From Cephalotus follicularis (taxonomy: Eukaryota > Streptophyta > Magnoliopsida > Oxalidales > Cephalotaceae): a stretch of DNA of 64,000 bases. Under the pieces are notes generated by a model that saw nothing but the letters and a program-made list of their open reading frames with translations, was not told where the DNA came from and searched no databases. The stretch covers positions 15,349 to 79,348 of the forward strand of contig BDDD01002251.1 of the NCBI GenBank assembly GCA_001972305.1, written 5' to 3'. This document shows, piece by piece, positions 11,501-23,900 of this stretch (position 1 is the stretch's first letter; every line of letters begins with the position of its first letter). Position numbers and translations under genes: made by a program.

Positions 11501-12851
11501 GAATCCTAATTTTTTTATCAAGTTACCTTCCAAGAAAAATAAAGACGTTAATCCTACAAAGGCTAGTCATTATGGAATGAGTGCAGAACATTACAAGCTA
11601 GCTGTCACAGAATTAATTCAGTTACATTATGAAGGTCTCATTGAACCAACCTCCTCAGCATGAGCATGTCAAGCATTTTATGTGAATAAGAGAGCAGAAC
11701 AAGTTTGAAGAAAATTAAGGCTTGTTATCAATTATCAGCCTTTGAATTTATTCCTTGCCGATTAAAATTTTCCTTTGCCTACAAGACATACTTTGTTCTC
11801 AACTCTCATACATGCAAAAGTCTTCTCCAAATTTGATCTCAAAGCTGGATTTTGGTAATTAGGCATTCACCGTGATAATCATCCTAAAACCACATTTTGC
11901 ATTCTAGACCATCACTATCAGTGGACAGTCATACCTTTTTGTTTAAAGATAGCCCCATCTATATTCCAAAAAGACATGATCCAGATTTTTACTCATGTTT
12001 TATCAAATGTATCAATTTACATTGATGATGTTCTCTTGTTCTCAAAAGATATGGATTCCCATCTCCGATTGCTTCAAAAGTTCCATTCAATTATACTCTA
12101 ATATGGAATCATGCTCTCTTAAAAGAAAATGATTTTGGGATTCTAGACAATTGATTTTCTTAACATGCATATCCACAATGGCCAATATTCTCTCCAACTA
12201 CACATTGCCAGCCAACTAAAAAATTTTCATATGTGAATCTCACTCACAAACAAGCCCAGCAATTTCATGGCATTGTCAGCTATATGGCCGATTTTATCCC
12301 TCATTCAACACATGTCATTAAGCCACTACAACAAATGTTAAAAAAGAACTCTACCTCTTGGACATCCATCCAGACAAAAGCACTCCAAGATATCAAAGCA
12401 AAAACAAAAGATTTGCCACCTCTACAAATCCTATCTAATGGAACCAATATTCTACAAATAGATACAAGTGATGATTTTTGGGAAACAATATTGTGTGAAT
12501 AAAAAGAGGGAAAAAGACAAATATGCGGATATAAAAGTGGACATTTTAAAAAATTTGAGCAACATTATCATTCTAATTTTAAAGAAATACTTACGGTCAT
12601 AAGAGGAATAGGAAATTTTCAATATAACTTGATTAGTCATAATTTCCTTGTAAAAATGGACATGTCAGCTTTTTCTCGCATGCTCTAATTCAAATAAAAA
12701 ACTATTTCTCATTCTCAGTTTCACAGATGGGTCGAGTAGTTTGCTTGTTTTACTTTTCAGGTTAAGCATATAAAAGAAAAAAACAATATAATTTCTGATA
12801 TGCTAACCAATCTCCCATTTCCAAACCACTAATAACTCTACCCATAATCTC
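8507..12851 (+). pseudogene. endogenous pararetrovirus copy A, main part (Caulimoviridae, florendovirus-like)
   Basis: Fossil viral genome segment. In order it shows a region that may be the end of the movement-protein module (about 8548-8763), a coiled-coil-like stretch (about 9230-9830), and a capsid-like domain (about 10050-10560, MKCC and NMSKRYY motifs). A zinc-knuckle remnant follows (about 10795-10845, CKQSDHFVKQC), then an aspartic protease with DTGAS (11085-11099). Reverse transcriptase comes next, with KFDLKAGFW and YIDD (12018-12029), then RNase H with QIDTSDDFW (about 12230-12660). Module order and the RNase H type match plant Caulimoviridae; assignment to florendovirus is inference. 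It carries many disabling breaks, probably dozens, and is clearly old. The 3' portion continues at 29533 because a Tat retrotransposon split it. Confidence 0.87.
12847..12851. repeat. left target duplication of the Tat element (ATCTC)
   Basis: ATCTC directly precedes the 5' LTR and recurs at 29533-29537 directly after the 3' LTR. Confidence 0.92.
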
Positions 12852-13350
12852 TGATATGGGAAAAATCCTACCCAAAAGTACCGCCACATGTCCTCTGAAA
12901 AATAAGACAAGTGTCCTCTAGAACTGCAGACACGTGGTCAGATCATTTACAATCTAAAAAGATAACGCTCCATAACGCCAGAGAGCCAAATAAGGTAACG
13001 GTGCGAAATCCTCGGCCGTTTCCTAGGGGTAAAATAATCATCTCCGCACATCAAGCAAGAGAGTTACAACCAGGTTCTATAAATACTACAAAGCAACACT
13101 ATACACAGGTTGGCCATTTTTATACTAAAAGAACCTTATTGCTTTCTTCTTTGTATACTGCCTGACTTAAGTATCGGAGAATCAACGGGAGTGAAACCTC
13201 ATGGATCTTTGATCAGTTTGTGATTTGTATGTAGGGAAGATCATGAAACGTTCAAGCTTACACCATTCTCGGAGCATTCAAAGCATTTTCCTCTACAAAT
13301 CAAACCCCTCCACGTAAGAGAATATTGAAGAGTTGATTTTGACATCAACA
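12852..13350 (+). repeat. 5' LTR of the Tat element
   Basis: Starts TGATATGGG and ends GACATCAACA. TATA box CTATAAATA at 13078-13086. 499 bp, matched by the 3' LTR at 29050-29532. Confidence 0.93.
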
Positions 13351-13351
13351 G

Positions 13352-13368
13352 TTGGCACCGTATGTGGG
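13352..13368 (+). other. primer binding site of the Tat element
   Basis: TTGGCACCGTATGTGGG directly follows the LTR. It resembles the TTGGCGCCGT-type site common in Tat-branch and other plant gypsy elements. Confidence 0.82.
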
Positions 13369-13807
13369 AAACGCATAAAAAAGGTCATTGTAACCATGAC
13401 TCCGAGAAGAAACAACAACTCTGCAGCCAAAGGTAGCCGAGCACCCAAAAATCAACCCCCTGCTGCTGATCAAGTTGACGTTGTAGAGCAAGCTCCCATT
13501 ACTAAAGAGCAATTCAATCATCTGCTCCAGGAAATGGGGTGTCTCACAACTTTGCTGGCGAGTAACTTGGCCAGCCAAAACCAGGCTGGGTTGGTCTGAG
13601 TAGACCAGCCCTGGAGGTTCAACAGCCCCAAGGGGCAAGGCGAAACTCGCCGAGGAGGGCCATGCCCCCCCTCCCCCCAGAGACGGTCAAAGATTGATAC
13701 ACCTCTGAGGAGGAGAACAGAGATTAATACATCTCTAAGAGTAGAGTCTTCGAGCGCCAGGAATCAAAGTAACGATCCTCGGCGAGACCTTCCCGAGCAG
13801 GATCAGA

Positions 13808-13815
13808 TGGAGGAG
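13808..13815. repeat. MITE target duplication TGGAGGAG, left
   Basis: 8-bp TGGAGGAG, repeated at 14382-14389 on the other side of the MITE. Confidence 0.92.
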
Positions 13816-14381
13816 TAGGGGTGTTTATGCGGGTATTACCCGAACCGTAATTTTTTGCGGTTCGGTTTTGCGGTTTTTCGGGTGGGGTGGGGGGAATTAT
13901 CCAACCCGCACCTGAACTGCACTTGAAGTTCGGGTTACGGGTTACCCACCCCAAACTGCAATGCGGTTTTCGGGTATTGCGGGTAAAACCCGCAATTTTA
14001 CATTTTTAATTAAAATTAATACAAAATCTTTAAAACTAAAAATCTAATACTTAATACTTTATCTAATTGCATCAAATACTACTCAAATAATCCAATTATT
14101 CAACAAATTGATCACCAATTACACAAATTAAATTGACAGCACATCAGTATTACACTTGTTTATGGCCCAATATGTTATATGTCGTAATAAAATTGCGGGT
14201 ATTCGGGTACCCGAATACCCAAAAATTTAAGATTTTATAAACCACATCCGAACCGCATTTATAGATTTAATTGCACTCCCCTCCCCAAATACCTGAATAC
14301 CCGAAATACCCTCACCCGAAAAAAAAATTCGGTGCGGTTTGGTTCGGTTTTTGGGTTTTCGGGTAATTTTGCACACCCCTA
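13816..14381. mobile_element. hAT-like MITE in the Tat gag
   Basis: 566 bp. Terminal inverted repeats start TAGGGGTGT at both ends; the right end reads inward TAGGGGTGTGCAAAATTACC. Subterminal regions are packed with CGGGTA/TACCCG and GGTTCGG words. A perfect 8-bp target duplication TGGAGGAG flanks it. Size of duplication and end structure are those of hAT-derived nonautonomous elements. No transposase is encoded. It is younger than the element it sits in. Confidence 0.93.
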
Positions 14382-15650
14382 TGGAGGAGGATCTCCTAGA
14401 GGAGACTGAGGAGACCCGAGCATGCTCGTACGCTTCACGTATGACGGAGACGTTGAAGAGGAGCAGGTCAGACCACTCAGTCTGACTTGCAACAGATACG
14501 TCCCAAGTTTCTAAAAGGATCAGGAAAATTGAAGATGTAGAGCAAGCCATGAACAAAATGTTTGCTGAGATGGAGAGAAGGCTACAAGAAGATAAGAAAT
14601 CGAAGGGGTACCTGTCAGAGGTGCACAATATTAACTCAACACCCTTCACGCTCGAGATAATGAAGGAGCGTATCCAAAAGGGATTTAGGTTCTCGAGTCT
14701 CAAGGAGTATGACGAGTCCACGGACCCAATCCAACATGTACGCTACTACACACAAATTATGCTAGTGCACCAGGCTTCAGATGCTGTGCTTTACCGAGGA
14801 TTCCCTGCAACTCTGACAGGCGCAACCCAAGCGTGGTACTCCACACTGCCTCAGAACTCAGTGGAGAACTTCGAGCAGTTTACGGAACTGTTCGTTACAA
14901 AATTCCTTAACAGCACCAAGCAAAGGAAGAATTCGAACCACCTAATCAATGTGGTGCAAGGAAAAGATGAGTCACTCAGAGACTACCTCACCAGATTCAA
15001 CAGGGAGTCTCTGATGATTAAGGACCTGGAGACGTCCTTCACTCTGGAATCTCTGAACAGTGGATTGAAGGACAATTCACCCTTCACCTTCTCCCTCATG
15101 AAGAAGCCTGCTTAGGATATGCCTGACCTCCTCAGAAGAGCCAAGAAGTATGTGAATGCCGAGGAGGCGATGGGCTCACCAATCCCCACCTACAACAACT
15201 TTTCCCCTTTCCTAAAGATGCGCACCAGGATATTGGCAGTAGAGAAGGACAAGGTCCTAATCCAATGGCCAGCACCATTGAGATCCTCAGCTGCGAAGAG
15301 AGACACAAATAAGTACTGCCGGTACCATCGTGACCATGGGCATGACACAGAGGAGTGCAGGCATCTAAAGAATCAGATTGAGAACCTGATTCAGAAAGGT
15401 GATCTATACAAGTATTTTTACAAGGATGCTCCCCAGGAAAGAAGAGAGCGTAGAGAACAAGCACCGCAGCAGGAAGAGGAGCAGCAACCTAAAGGTGTTA
15501 TCCACACCATCTCTGGAGGAGTCGCATCAGGTGATGACCATAGCAGGGCTCGAAAAGCCTATGCTAGACAGACCTTTGCTGTGCAACAATACCCACATAG
15601 CAAAAGGTTGAAGTCAGGGTGGAAACGAGGAGGTAATATCCTTTTCTGAG

Positions 15651-18600
15651 GTGGACTATGAGGGAGTATGTCTCCCTCACGATAACCCTGTTGTGGTGAC
15701 TCTTCAAGTGGAATTATTCACTATGAAGAGGATCCTGATAGACAGCAGGAGCTCAGCGGATATCCTGTACAAACATGCATTTGATCAGTTAAGGATACCA
15801 GCCAATCAATTGAGGATAGTGAAAACTCCTCTGGTAGGCTTCGCGGGAAAGATGGTCCATTGTAGGCACAACCCCATGTAAAACCCAGGTACAAATGACC
15901 TTCCTGGTAGTTGATACGCCGATCCCATACAATGCTATAGTTGGGGGGCCAGGATTAAACCTGATGGTAGCAATAGTGTCGACAAGGCACTTATTGGTGA
16001 AGTTTCCAACCAGGTTTGGTGTGGGCGAAGTCCGAGGAGATCAAAAAGTGGCAAGGCAGTGTTATAAAACTGCCATAATGGACAAGGGTAAAGAAAATTC
16101 CCTTCCCATAGATAACGTGGACCTCTAAGGAGAAGTGGAGCCCGAGCATCCACAACCTGTGGAAGATGTTGTGCATGTGCCTCTAGAAGAAGGCAATGCA
16201 GAGAAGGTGTTCCAGGTTGGTTCACAACTTGGAGAGGTGGAGAAAGAGGAACTAATAACTTTCCTCAAAAATAACAGAGATGTGTTCGCTTGGTCAGCAG
16301 AGGAGGTCCCAGGAATCAGCCCAGAGGTGATGGTGCACAAGTTGAGTGTAGATCCAATGAGGCCTCCGACCAAGCAAAAGGAAAGAAACTTCACACCCGA
16401 AAGGCAACAGGTAATAGCAGATGAGGTTAGTAAGCTATTACAAGCGGCGTTTATCAGAGAAGTGTAATATTGTGACTGGCTAACGAACTCGGTCCTAGTC
16501 AATAAAGCTAATGGCAAGTGGAGGATGTGCATAGATTTTACATACCTCAACAAAGCTTGTCCAAAAGACCAATTCCCCCTCTCGAAGATTGATCAATTGG
16601 TGGATGCAACATCTGGCTACAGAATGTTAAGCTTCTTGGATGCGTACTCGGGCTATAATAAAATCCCCATGTATGAGCCAGATGAGAACAAGACAGCTTT
16701 TATCACTGACAGATGCATGTATTGCTCGGATTAAAGAATGTTGGGGCGACCTACCAACGGTTGGTAAACAAAATTTTTAAGCCTCAAATCGGGAGAAATA
16801 TGGAGGTCTACATTGACGATATGCTCTTTAAAACATTGAGAGGAGTCCTCATATCAGGGACTTGGAGGAAACATTTGGGGTACTGAGAAGATACAAGATG
16901 CACCTCAATCCTTCCAAGTGCACATTTGGGGTTACTTTTGGTAAGTTTCTCGGGTTCATGGTTTCAAGCAGAGGAATAGAGGCCAACCCAGAGAAGATCT
17001 CGGCCATACAAAGCATGAAGCCTCCTCAATCTATCAGGGATGTGTAGAAATTGAATGGAAAAATCGCAGCCATGAGTAGACTTGTTTCCAAGTCGGCAGA
17101 GAAGTGACTCCCCTTCTTCAAGGTGTTAAGGAATCCTAAGGGTTTTCTCTTGACCGAGGAATGTCAAGCAGCCTTCAAGAAATTGAAGGAATACCTGGCT
17201 TCCCCTCATCTGATATCAAAAGTAAGAAATGGGGAAGACTTGTATCTGTACCTTGCGGCGACACAAGACGCAGTGAGTGCAGTGCTAGTCAGAGAAGAGG
17301 ATAAGGTACAAAGGCCGGTGTACTATATGAGCAAGGCCTTAAATGATGCCGAGGGGAGGCATCCAGAGATAGAGAAGTTTGCTTATGCTTTGATCATTGC
17401 GGCCAGGAAGCTGAGGCCATATTTTCAAGCCCACACTATCAAGATTTTAACCGTCAAGCCACTTAGGCAAGTTCTAGCAAACCCAGACACCTCAGGCTGA
17501 CTAGTCAAGTGGTCAGTCGAATTGGGCGAATATAATGTGAAGTTCGAATCCAGACCAGCAATAAAATCATAGGTCTTGGCTGACTTTATAGGAGATAATA
17601 CACCTATGGGGTGTATGGAGGAGGACTCCTCCGAGAATGAGAGGGGGTTATGGAAGCTTTCTGTTGATGGCTCATCCTGTGTATCAGGAAGTGGAACATG
17701 ATTGGTGCTAATTAGTCCATATGGGTGGACCATGGAGTACGCTCTAAGATTTGGGTTCAAAGCCACAAACAATGAAGCAGAATGGAAAGCTCTAATTGCT
17801 GGACTGACAATTACAAAGCATTTAGAAATTCAAAAAATAGAAGACTCTAGTGATTCTCAGCTGGTGATTGGTCTGGTGAGAGGAGTATATAAAGACAGAG
17901 AAGACTCAATGGCTAAATACTTAGCACATGTTCAGAGTTTGAAGTCGGATTTCAAATTGTTCAGAGTTTTGAAGGTGCCCAAAGAAGAGAACAACAGAGC
18001 GAACCAATTGTCTAAACTAGCTACAGCGGAGGAGTTAAAGAAAAATCAGACTGTGCTGGTAGACTAGCTGAAAAGGCCCACCATTTCAAAAATGGATGTG
18101 ATGGACATTGATGTACCATAAGAGTCGAATTGGGTGACTCCATTCATTAGTTGGCTAAGGGATGGAATTCTACCAGAGGACCCCGAGGAGGTGAGAAGGT
18201 TGGTATACAAATCCAACCGCTACCTGTTCAGAGAAAGGATTCTCTACAAAAAGTCTTTTTCTTTCCCATTGTTGAGATGTTTGGCTCCTTCAGAGGTTGA
18301 CTAAACTCTAAGAGAAGTACATGAAGGAGTGTATGCAAATCACACGGGGGGAAAAACCTTGTCCAATAAATTGTTGAGGCAGGGCTATTTTTGGCCAACC
18401 ATGCACCAAGATGACATTGACTTTGTGAGGAAGTGTGATAAGTGTAAGAGGTATGCTAATATAAGAAGAAGACAATCAGAGCCTTTGACATCCATCAAGG
18501 CCCCTTGGCCTTTTACACAATAGGGAATGGACTTCGTTGGACCATTACAAGTGGCGACAGGGCAAAGAAATTACCTCAATGTGGCAGTGGACTACTTCAC

Positions 18601-19370
18601 TAAATGGGTTAAAGCTGAGCCCATAGCTACAATAACAGAGAGAAATAAGGAGAGCTTCGTATGGAAGTCAATCATTTGCCGTTTCGGGGTCCCTGGAGTG
18701 ATTGTCTCTGACAATGGGAAACAATTTGATTGCCAAGCTTTCTGAGACTTTTGTAGAGAATGGAGGATTGAGCATAGGCTTGCCTCAGTAGCCTATCCCC
18801 AAAGCAATGGCCAGGCGGAGGTCAATAATAGAGAGATCATATTGGGGTTGAAGAAACACCTCGAAGATAGCAAAGGAAGATGCATAGAGGAGCTCCCTAG
18901 TGTATTATGGGCTTATAGAACTACTCCTCGGATCACAACAAGTGAGTCCCCATTTAGCCTTTGTTTTGGATCAGAAGCTATGATACCGGTGGAGATTGGG
19001 GTGCATTCTCCCAGAGTAGTGCATTTCAATGAAGCTAATAAAAAAGAATGATTGAGGAACCTCCTCAACTTAGTGGAAAAGCTCAGAGATAAGGCAGCCA
19101 TCAGAGTAGCAGCATACCAACAGAGGGTAAGCCGTTATTACAACAAAAGGATAAACCTCTGACCATTCAAATAGGGAGACCTGGTCCTTCACAATGCAGC
19201 AATCGCTGATCCTACTGGCACCAGAGGAAATCTAGCCCCTAATTGGGAAGGACCTTACAAGGTGAAGAGAGTGCTCCGACCTGGAATTTTCAAACTTGAA
19301 ACTCTGGGGGGCAGGGAGATCCCTAGGGCTTGAAATGCTGAGCACCTAAGGAAGTATTATCAATGATTGT
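15651..19370 (+). pseudogene. pol region of the Tat element, copy 1
   Basis: Protease region at about 15651-16100, RT at about 16500-17050 with the FTYLNKACPKDQFPL stretch, and gypsy RNase H at about 17120-17500. The second, archaeal-like RNase H is at about 17640-18070 (NNEAEWKALIAGL, SDSQLVIG). Integrase is at about 18300-19370, with zinc-binding CDKCKRY and core MDFVGPL and GVIVSDNG. The extra RNase H is diagnostic of the Tat lineage. Many breaks; inactive. Confidence 0.92.
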
Positions 19371-20538
19371 TGCAAGTATGTACAAATGTTCAAAATTCAA
19401 GAGTATCAATAAAGATGATTTTTTTCTTCAAAAGGAGCATGTTTAATATCATAGTTCCAAGTTTGCAAGGGACCGAAGACCCAATGTTCAAGTCCTTAAA
19501 CCTCTGAACAACCACCGACTAGTTCCCTAAGTTAAGAAGCTTTAATACAAGCTTGTCAGACCACGCTCCCAAAGGAGCAGACAGAGCAGTGCTTGATAAG
19601 GGTCACGAGCTCTCCAAGTCTCACGAAGACATAAAACTCCTAAGGGAGTAAACAAATATAGACCAAAGTCTCGAACAGACCGAAGTCACAAATTAACAAA
19701 CATTCCCATCCGAGGAGCACTAAAGACTCCCATCCGAGGAGCACCAAAGACTTCAATGGGAGCAGTACTAAAAGACTCATAAGAGAGCAAAGCTAAAAGA
19801 CTCATAAGAGAGCAAAGCTAAAAGAATCCTAAGGGAGCAAAAGACTCCTAAGGAAGCAATAAAAAAGACTCCCAACGAAGCAAACGCTGGTCGGCAGAGC
19901 TATACAAATTTGTCAGACCAATCTAATATCGTGTCTTGAGAGGTGAATCCATGAGAACTCGCAATGATCAAGTTCGTTGGCTGAGCGCTTTGATACAAGT
20001 GCTCTCATGAGGGCTAGAAATCTTGGTCGACCTGGTTTGAAAAATGTCAGACCAGACGAGATTCTGGTCGTCAAACCCGTAAGAATTTGTCCGACCAGAA
20101 ACATACCTTGATCAGTGAAAACGTAAGAACTCGCAATGATCAAGTGTTTTTGCCTAAGCGCTTTTGATACGAAGTGTCCTATGGGGAATAGAAAGCTTAG
20201 GTAACTTAGTCTGTAAAATATCAGACCACTACAAAAGAAGTCTACGAATAAGATAGACTAATTGAAAATTCCTGAGGGAATTGCCAAAGTTCGGATGAAG
20301 CCATAAAAGCATGCAAAGCAAATAAGATAGAGTTCATAAGGGGATGGAAAAATTACGATGATGCCAAATTTTGTATTTTATTGACTTGAAGAAAAATTAC
20401 AAGTTACAAAAAGCAAAAAAGAAAAATCCTAGCCTATGCTTTGTCCTCTGATGGGACGTTATGTACATCTGGAAGGTCAAGCATTTGGACATCAAGAGGA
20501 GGAGGGTTCAAGACAGTATCCTCGACAGCTCCAGAGAA
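19371..20538 (+). other. noncoding spacer of the Tat element with short tandem repeats, copy 1
   Basis: Low-coding 3' spacer. It holds minisatellite-like units rich in AAAGACTC and GGGAGCA (about 19690-19880). It also holds two diverged blocks containing CAATGATCAAGT and AAGCGCTTTTGATAC-like words (about 19960-20190). Such tandem repeats after integrase are common in Tat elements. Confidence 0.75.
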
Positions 20539-20999
20539 TGGTGCGCTCACCAATCCCCACCTACAACAACTTTGCCCCTCTCCTAAATACGCGTACCAGG
20601 ATATTGGTAGTAGAGAATGACAAGGTCCTAATCCAATGGCCAGCACCATTGAGGTCCTCAGCTGCGAAGAGAGACACAAATAAGTACTGCCGGTACCATC
20701 GTGACCATGGGCATGACACAGAGGAGTGCAGGCATCTGAAGAATCAAATTGAGGACCTGATTTAGAAAGGTCATCTATACAAGTATGTTTACAGGGATGC
20801 TCCCCAGGAAAGAAGAGAGCGTAGAGAACAAGCTCCACAGCAGGAAGAGGAGCAGCAGCCTAAAGGTGTGATCCACACCATCTCTAGAGGAGTCGCATCA
20901 GGTGACGACCATAGCAGGGCTCGAAAAGCCTATGCTAGACAGACCTTTGCTGTGCAACAATACCCACATAGCAAAAGGTTGAAGTCAGGGTGGAGACGA

Positions 21000-23900
21000 G
21001 GAGGTAATATCCTTTTCTGAGGCGGACTATGAAGGAGTATGTCTCCCTCACGATAAACCTGTTGTGGTGACTCTTCAAGTGGAATTATTCACTATGAAGA
21101 GGATCCTGATAGACAGCAGGAGCTCGGCGGATATCCTGTACAAACATGCATTTGATCAGTTGAGGATACCAGCCAATCAATTGAGGACAGTGAAAACTCC
21201 TATGGTGGGCTTCGTGGGAGAGATGGTCCATCCTCTAGGGTCCATCAACTTCTCAGTGGCTATAGACACGACCCCACGTAAAACCCAGGTACAAATGACC
21301 TTCCTGGTAGTTGATATGCCGAGCCCATACAATGCTATAGTTGGGGGGGCAGGATTAAACCTGATGGTAGCAATAGTGTCGACAAGGCACTTATTGGTGA
21401 AGTTCCCGACCAGGTTTGGTGTGGGCGAAGTCCGAGGAGATCAACAAGTGGCAAGGAAGTGTTATAAAACTACCATAATGGACAAGGGTAAAGAAAATTC
21501 CCTTCCCATAGCTAACGTGGACCTCTAAGGAGAAGTGGAGCCCGAGCATCCACAACCTGTGGAAGATGTTGTGCATGTGCCTCTAGAAGAAGGCAATGTA
21601 GAGAAGGTGTTCCAGGTTGGTTCACAACTTGGAGAGGTGGAGAAAGAGGAACTAATAACTTTCCTCAAAAATAGCAGAGATGTGTTCACTTGGTCAGCAG
21701 AGGAGGTCCCAGGAATCAGCCCAGAGGTGATGGTGCATAAGTTGAGTGTAGATCCAATGAGGCCTCCGACCAAGCAAAAGAAAAGAAACTTCACACCCGA
21801 AAGGCAACAAGTAATAGCAGATGAGGTTAGTAAGCTATAACAAGCGGCGTTTATCAGAGAAGTGTAATATTGTGACTGGCTGACGAACTCGGTCCTAGTC
21901 AATAAAGCTAATGGCAAGTGGAGGATGTGCATAGATTTTACATACCTCAACAAAACTTGTCCAAAAGACCAATTCCCCCTCTCGAAGATTGATCAATTGG
22001 TGGGTGCAACATCCGGCTACAGAATGTTAAGCTTCTTGGATGCGTACTCGGACTATAATAAAATCCCCATGTATGAGCCAGATGAGAACAAGACAGCTTT
22101 CATCACTAACAGATGCATGTATTGCTACAAAGTTATGCCCTTCGGATTAAAGAATGCTGGGGCGACCTACCAACGGTTGGTAAACAAAATTTTTAAGCCT
22201 CAAATCGGGAGAAATATGGAGGTCTACATTGACGATATGCTTTTCAAAACACCAGAGAGGAGTCATCATATCAGGGACTTGGAGGAAACTTTTGGGGTAC
22301 TGAGAAGATACAAGATGCACCTCAATCCTTCCAAGTGCACATTTGGGGTTACTTCTGGTAAGTTTCTCGGGTCCATGGTCTCAAGCAGAGGAATAGAGGC
22401 CAACCCAGAGAAGATCTCGGCCATACAAAGCATGAAGCCTCCTCAATCTATCAGGGATGTGCAGAAATTGAATGGAAAAATCGCAGCCATGAGTAGATTT
22501 GTTTGCAAGTCGGCAGAGAAGTGCCTCCCCTTCTTCAAGGTGTTAAGGAATCCTAAGGGTTTTCTCTCGACCGAGGAATGTCAAGCAGCTTTCAAGAAAT
22601 TGAAGGAATACCTGGCTTCCCCTCATCTGATATCAAAACTAAGAAATGGGGAAGACTTGTATCTGTACCTTGCGGCGGCACAAGGCGCAGTGAGTGCAGT
22701 GCTAGTCAGAGAAGAGGATAAGGTACAAAGGCCGGTGTACTATATGAGCAAGGCCTTAAATGATGCCGAGGGGAGGCATCCAGAGATAGAGAAGTTTGCT
22801 TATGCTTTGATCATTGTGGCCAGGAAGCTAAGGCCATATTTTCAAGCCCACACTATCAAGATTTTAACCGTCAAGCCACTTAGGCAAGTTCTAGCAAACC
22901 CAGACACCTCAGGCTGACTAGTCAAGTGGTCAGTCGAATTGAGCAAATATAATGTGAAGTTCGAATCCAGACCAACAATAAAATCATAGGTCTTGGCTGA
23001 CTTTATAGGAGATAATACACCTATGGGGTGTATGGAGGAGGACCCCTCCAAGAATGAGAGGGGGTTATGGAAGCTTTCTGTTGATGGCTCATCCTGTGTA
23101 TCCGGAAGTGGAACATGATTGGTGCTAATTAGTCCATATGGGTGGACCATGGAGTACGCTCTAAGATTTGGGTTCAAAGCCACAAACAATGAAGCAGAAT
23201 GGAAAGCTCTAATTGCTGGACTGACAATTACAAAGCATTTAGAAATTCAAAAAATAGAAGACTCTAGTGATTCTCAGCTGGTGATTGGTCTGGTGAGAGG
23301 AGTATATAAAGACAGAGAAGACTCAATGGCTAAATACTTAGCACATGTTCAGAGTTTGAAGTCGGATTTCCAATTGTTCAGAGTTTTGAAGGTGCCCAAA
23401 GAAGAGAACAACAGAGCGAACCAATTGTCTAAACTAGCTACAGCGGAGGAGTTAAAGAAAAATCAGACTGTGCTGGTAGACTAGCTGAAAAGGCCCACCA
23501 TTTCAAAAATGGATGTGATGGACATTGATGTACCATAAGAGTCGAATTGGGTGACTCCATTCATTAGTTGGCTAAGGGATGGAATTCTACCAGAGGACCC
23601 CGAGGAGGTGAGAAGGTTGGTATACAAATCCAACCGCTACCTGTTCAGAGAAAGGATTCTCTACAAAAAGTCTTTTTCTTTCCCATTGTTGAGATGTTTG
23701 GCTCCTTCAGAGGTTGACTAAACTCTAAGAGAAGTACATGAAGGAGTGTATGCAAATCACACGGGGGGAAAAACCTTGTCCAATAAATTGTTGAGGCAGG
23801 GCTATTTTTGGCCAACCATGCACCAAGATGACATTGACTTTGTGAGGAAGTGTGATAAGTGTAAGAGGTATGCTAATATAAGAAGAAGACAATCAGAGCC

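Larger units (their letters stand above)
13396..15560 (+). pseudogene. gag region of the Tat element
   Basis: The N-terminal part starts at the ATG at 13396 (MTPRRNNNSAAKGSR). The capsid-like retrotransposon gag domain lies at about 14640-15120 (AWYSTLPQNSVENF motif). The zinc knuckle CRYHRDHGHDTEEC is at about 15318-15360. A 566-bp MITE interrupts the N-terminal part. In the family, Gag forms the cytoplasmic virus-like particle. Broken fossil. Confidence 0.88.
15174..20538 (+). repeat. internal tandem duplication, unit 1
   Basis: A block running from the gag C-terminus through pol into the 3' noncoding spacer is present twice in direct tandem (second unit 20545-25929). The left edge is the GCTCACCAATCCCCACC word at 15174 and 20545; the right edge is the CTCCAGAGAA word near 20538 and 25930. 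The two units are mostly about 97% alike by eye, but the second RNase H and integrase part is almost identical over more than 900 bp. Confidence 0.92.

Noticed and set aside
14227-14721. Minus-strand open frame of 164 codons
   Set aside because: Lies across the right half of the hAT-like MITE and opposite the Tat gag; shadow frame.
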